In this document: positions 6,798 to 7,515 of the stretch, in pieces
How the letters are laid out: each line of letters starts with the position of its first letter
How positions within the stretch are numbered: the first letter of the stretch is position 1
Assembly (NCBI GenBank): GCA_002495945.1
Contig: DAHU01000122.1
Location: forward strand, 1 to 7,515
DNA length: 7,515 nucleotides
Source: Euryarchaeota archaeon UBA13
GTDB lineage: Archaea; Thermoplasmatota; Poseidoniia; Poseidoniales; Poseidoniaceae
Direction of reading: 5' to 3'
Translations under genes and position numbers: made by a program
The notes under the pieces: generated by a model
What the model was told of the DNA's origin: nothing
Seen by the model: the letters and a program-made list of their open reading frames with translations, nothing else
The model's database searches: none

Positions 6798-7307
6798 ACT
6801 GATGCTGTAAGCTAATAACGCACCAGAAAAAGACCCGATGTCAACCGCAAAGGCGTGCCATACACCGTACCTGAATGGAGGTAAATCGTATCTTCCCCAA
6901 GAGGTTGAAATCCATACCCACAGAAGTAATGCACCATAACCGCTACAAAACAAGGCGCCCCAGCCAGAAAACCAGACCATGAAAAAGATAGTACCTGGCA
7001 ATGCAAGTCCCATAGTGTACTCATACCACCTCGATGGTTCATCTCTAACTAAGGTGAAATACAGTAATGGAGACAATAATATCGAGCATAGAATAGCACC
7101 TTGTGGTGGAGAAGGCCAATTGTATTCGGGAGTGATGTACTGTTGGAAAGCAATTCCAACAACCACCCCAAACATTGCAGGCGCAATGATGTGTCTTAAC
7201 CCGGTATCGAAATCTAATCCTCTAATACGGTCCAAACCAGATTCATTGGACGAACTGACATACGATGATGACTCAATTTCTATCTCGTCCATAAATCGCC
7301 CAATCAT
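6792..7307 (-). CDS. Five-helix integral membrane protein of unknown function
   Basis: I do not recognise this 171-residue protein. Residues 1-36 are a hydrophilic, serine- and acid-rich N-terminus. Hydrophobic segments follow at about 39-57, 69-87, 98-115, 117-134 and 147-168, giving five likely transmembrane helices. Tryptophan, tyrosine and glycine are frequent in the loops and helices ([20 protein letters not shown], 105-124). No catalytic or transport motif is visible. It is chosen over the opposite-strand 113-residue reading of the same DNA because it is longer, its hydropathy is periodic and membrane-like, and the plus-strand alternative resembles no folded protein. Start: ATG 7307, with ATG 7292 as the alternative; neither has a ribosome binding site, but an AT-rich element lies about 28 bases upstream of 7307. 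It is convergent with panB (6-base overlap) and divergent from the dioxygenase gene. Confidence 0.7.
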   Translation of the reverse strand: MIGRFMDEIEIESSSYVSSSNESGLDRIRGLDFDTGLRHIIAPAMFGVVVGIAFQQYITPEYNWPSPPQGAILCSILLSPLLYFTLVRDEPSRWYEYTMGLALPGTIFFMVWFSGWGALFCSGYGALLLWVWISTSWGRYDLPPFRYGVWHAFAVDIGSFSGALLAYSISL

Positions 7308-7327
7308 CGCTGGTGTTTGAGGCTTAG

Positions 7328-7515
<188 letters not shown>

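Noticed and set aside
6979..7320. Plus-strand 113-residue open frame opposite the membrane protein
   Set aside because: It has no recognisable domain and lies within the longer minus-strand gene with clear membrane-helix periodicity.

Overview
The window reads as a gene-dense, AT-leaning stretch of a microbial genome, with short intergenic gaps, 4-base stop/start overlaps and no mobile elements, RNA genes or CRISPR. I think the most likely source is a marine planktonic archaeon of the Marine Group II (Poseidoniales) type. The reasons are indirect. Several start codons have a TATA-like element about 27-29 bases upstream and no ribosome binding site, as expected for leaderless archaeal mRNAs, and the gene mix feels right. 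A marine bacterium cannot be excluded; PanB in particular looks bacterial (Bacteroidota-like).

Layout: (1) 1-387, minus strand: N-terminal part of a membrane-anchored DNase I-like nuclease, cut by the left edge. (2) 455-1309, plus: TPR protein, divergent from the nuclease. (3) 1363-5161, plus: a compact three-gene block of a luciferase-family flavin monooxygenase, an asparaginase II-family amidohydrolase and an aldehyde dehydrogenase of the 2-aminomuconate/2-hydroxymuconate semialdehyde type. The first two overlap by ATGA, and the third starts at or beside the stop of the second. (4) 5198-5923, plus: stand-alone LON substrate-binding domain protein. (5) 5976-6797, plus: panB. (6) 6792-7307, minus: five-helix membrane protein of unknown function, convergent with panB. 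(7) 7382 to the right edge, plus: start of a class III (LigB-type) extradiol ring-cleavage dioxygenase, divergent from the membrane protein.

How they may work together: a LigB-type dioxygenase opening a catechol or 2-aminophenol ring produces a muconic semialdehyde, the substrate class of the aldehyde dehydrogenase. The flavin monooxygenase could act upstream on the ring, and the asparaginase-like enzyme could remove an amide or amino nitrogen. This suggests a small aromatic or N-aromatic (possibly tryptophan/kynurenine-like) catabolic locus, interrupted by panB, the LON-domain gene and a membrane-protein gene. The individual family calls rest on visible motifs; the joint pathway is inference. 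No stretch over 300 bases lacks a gene.
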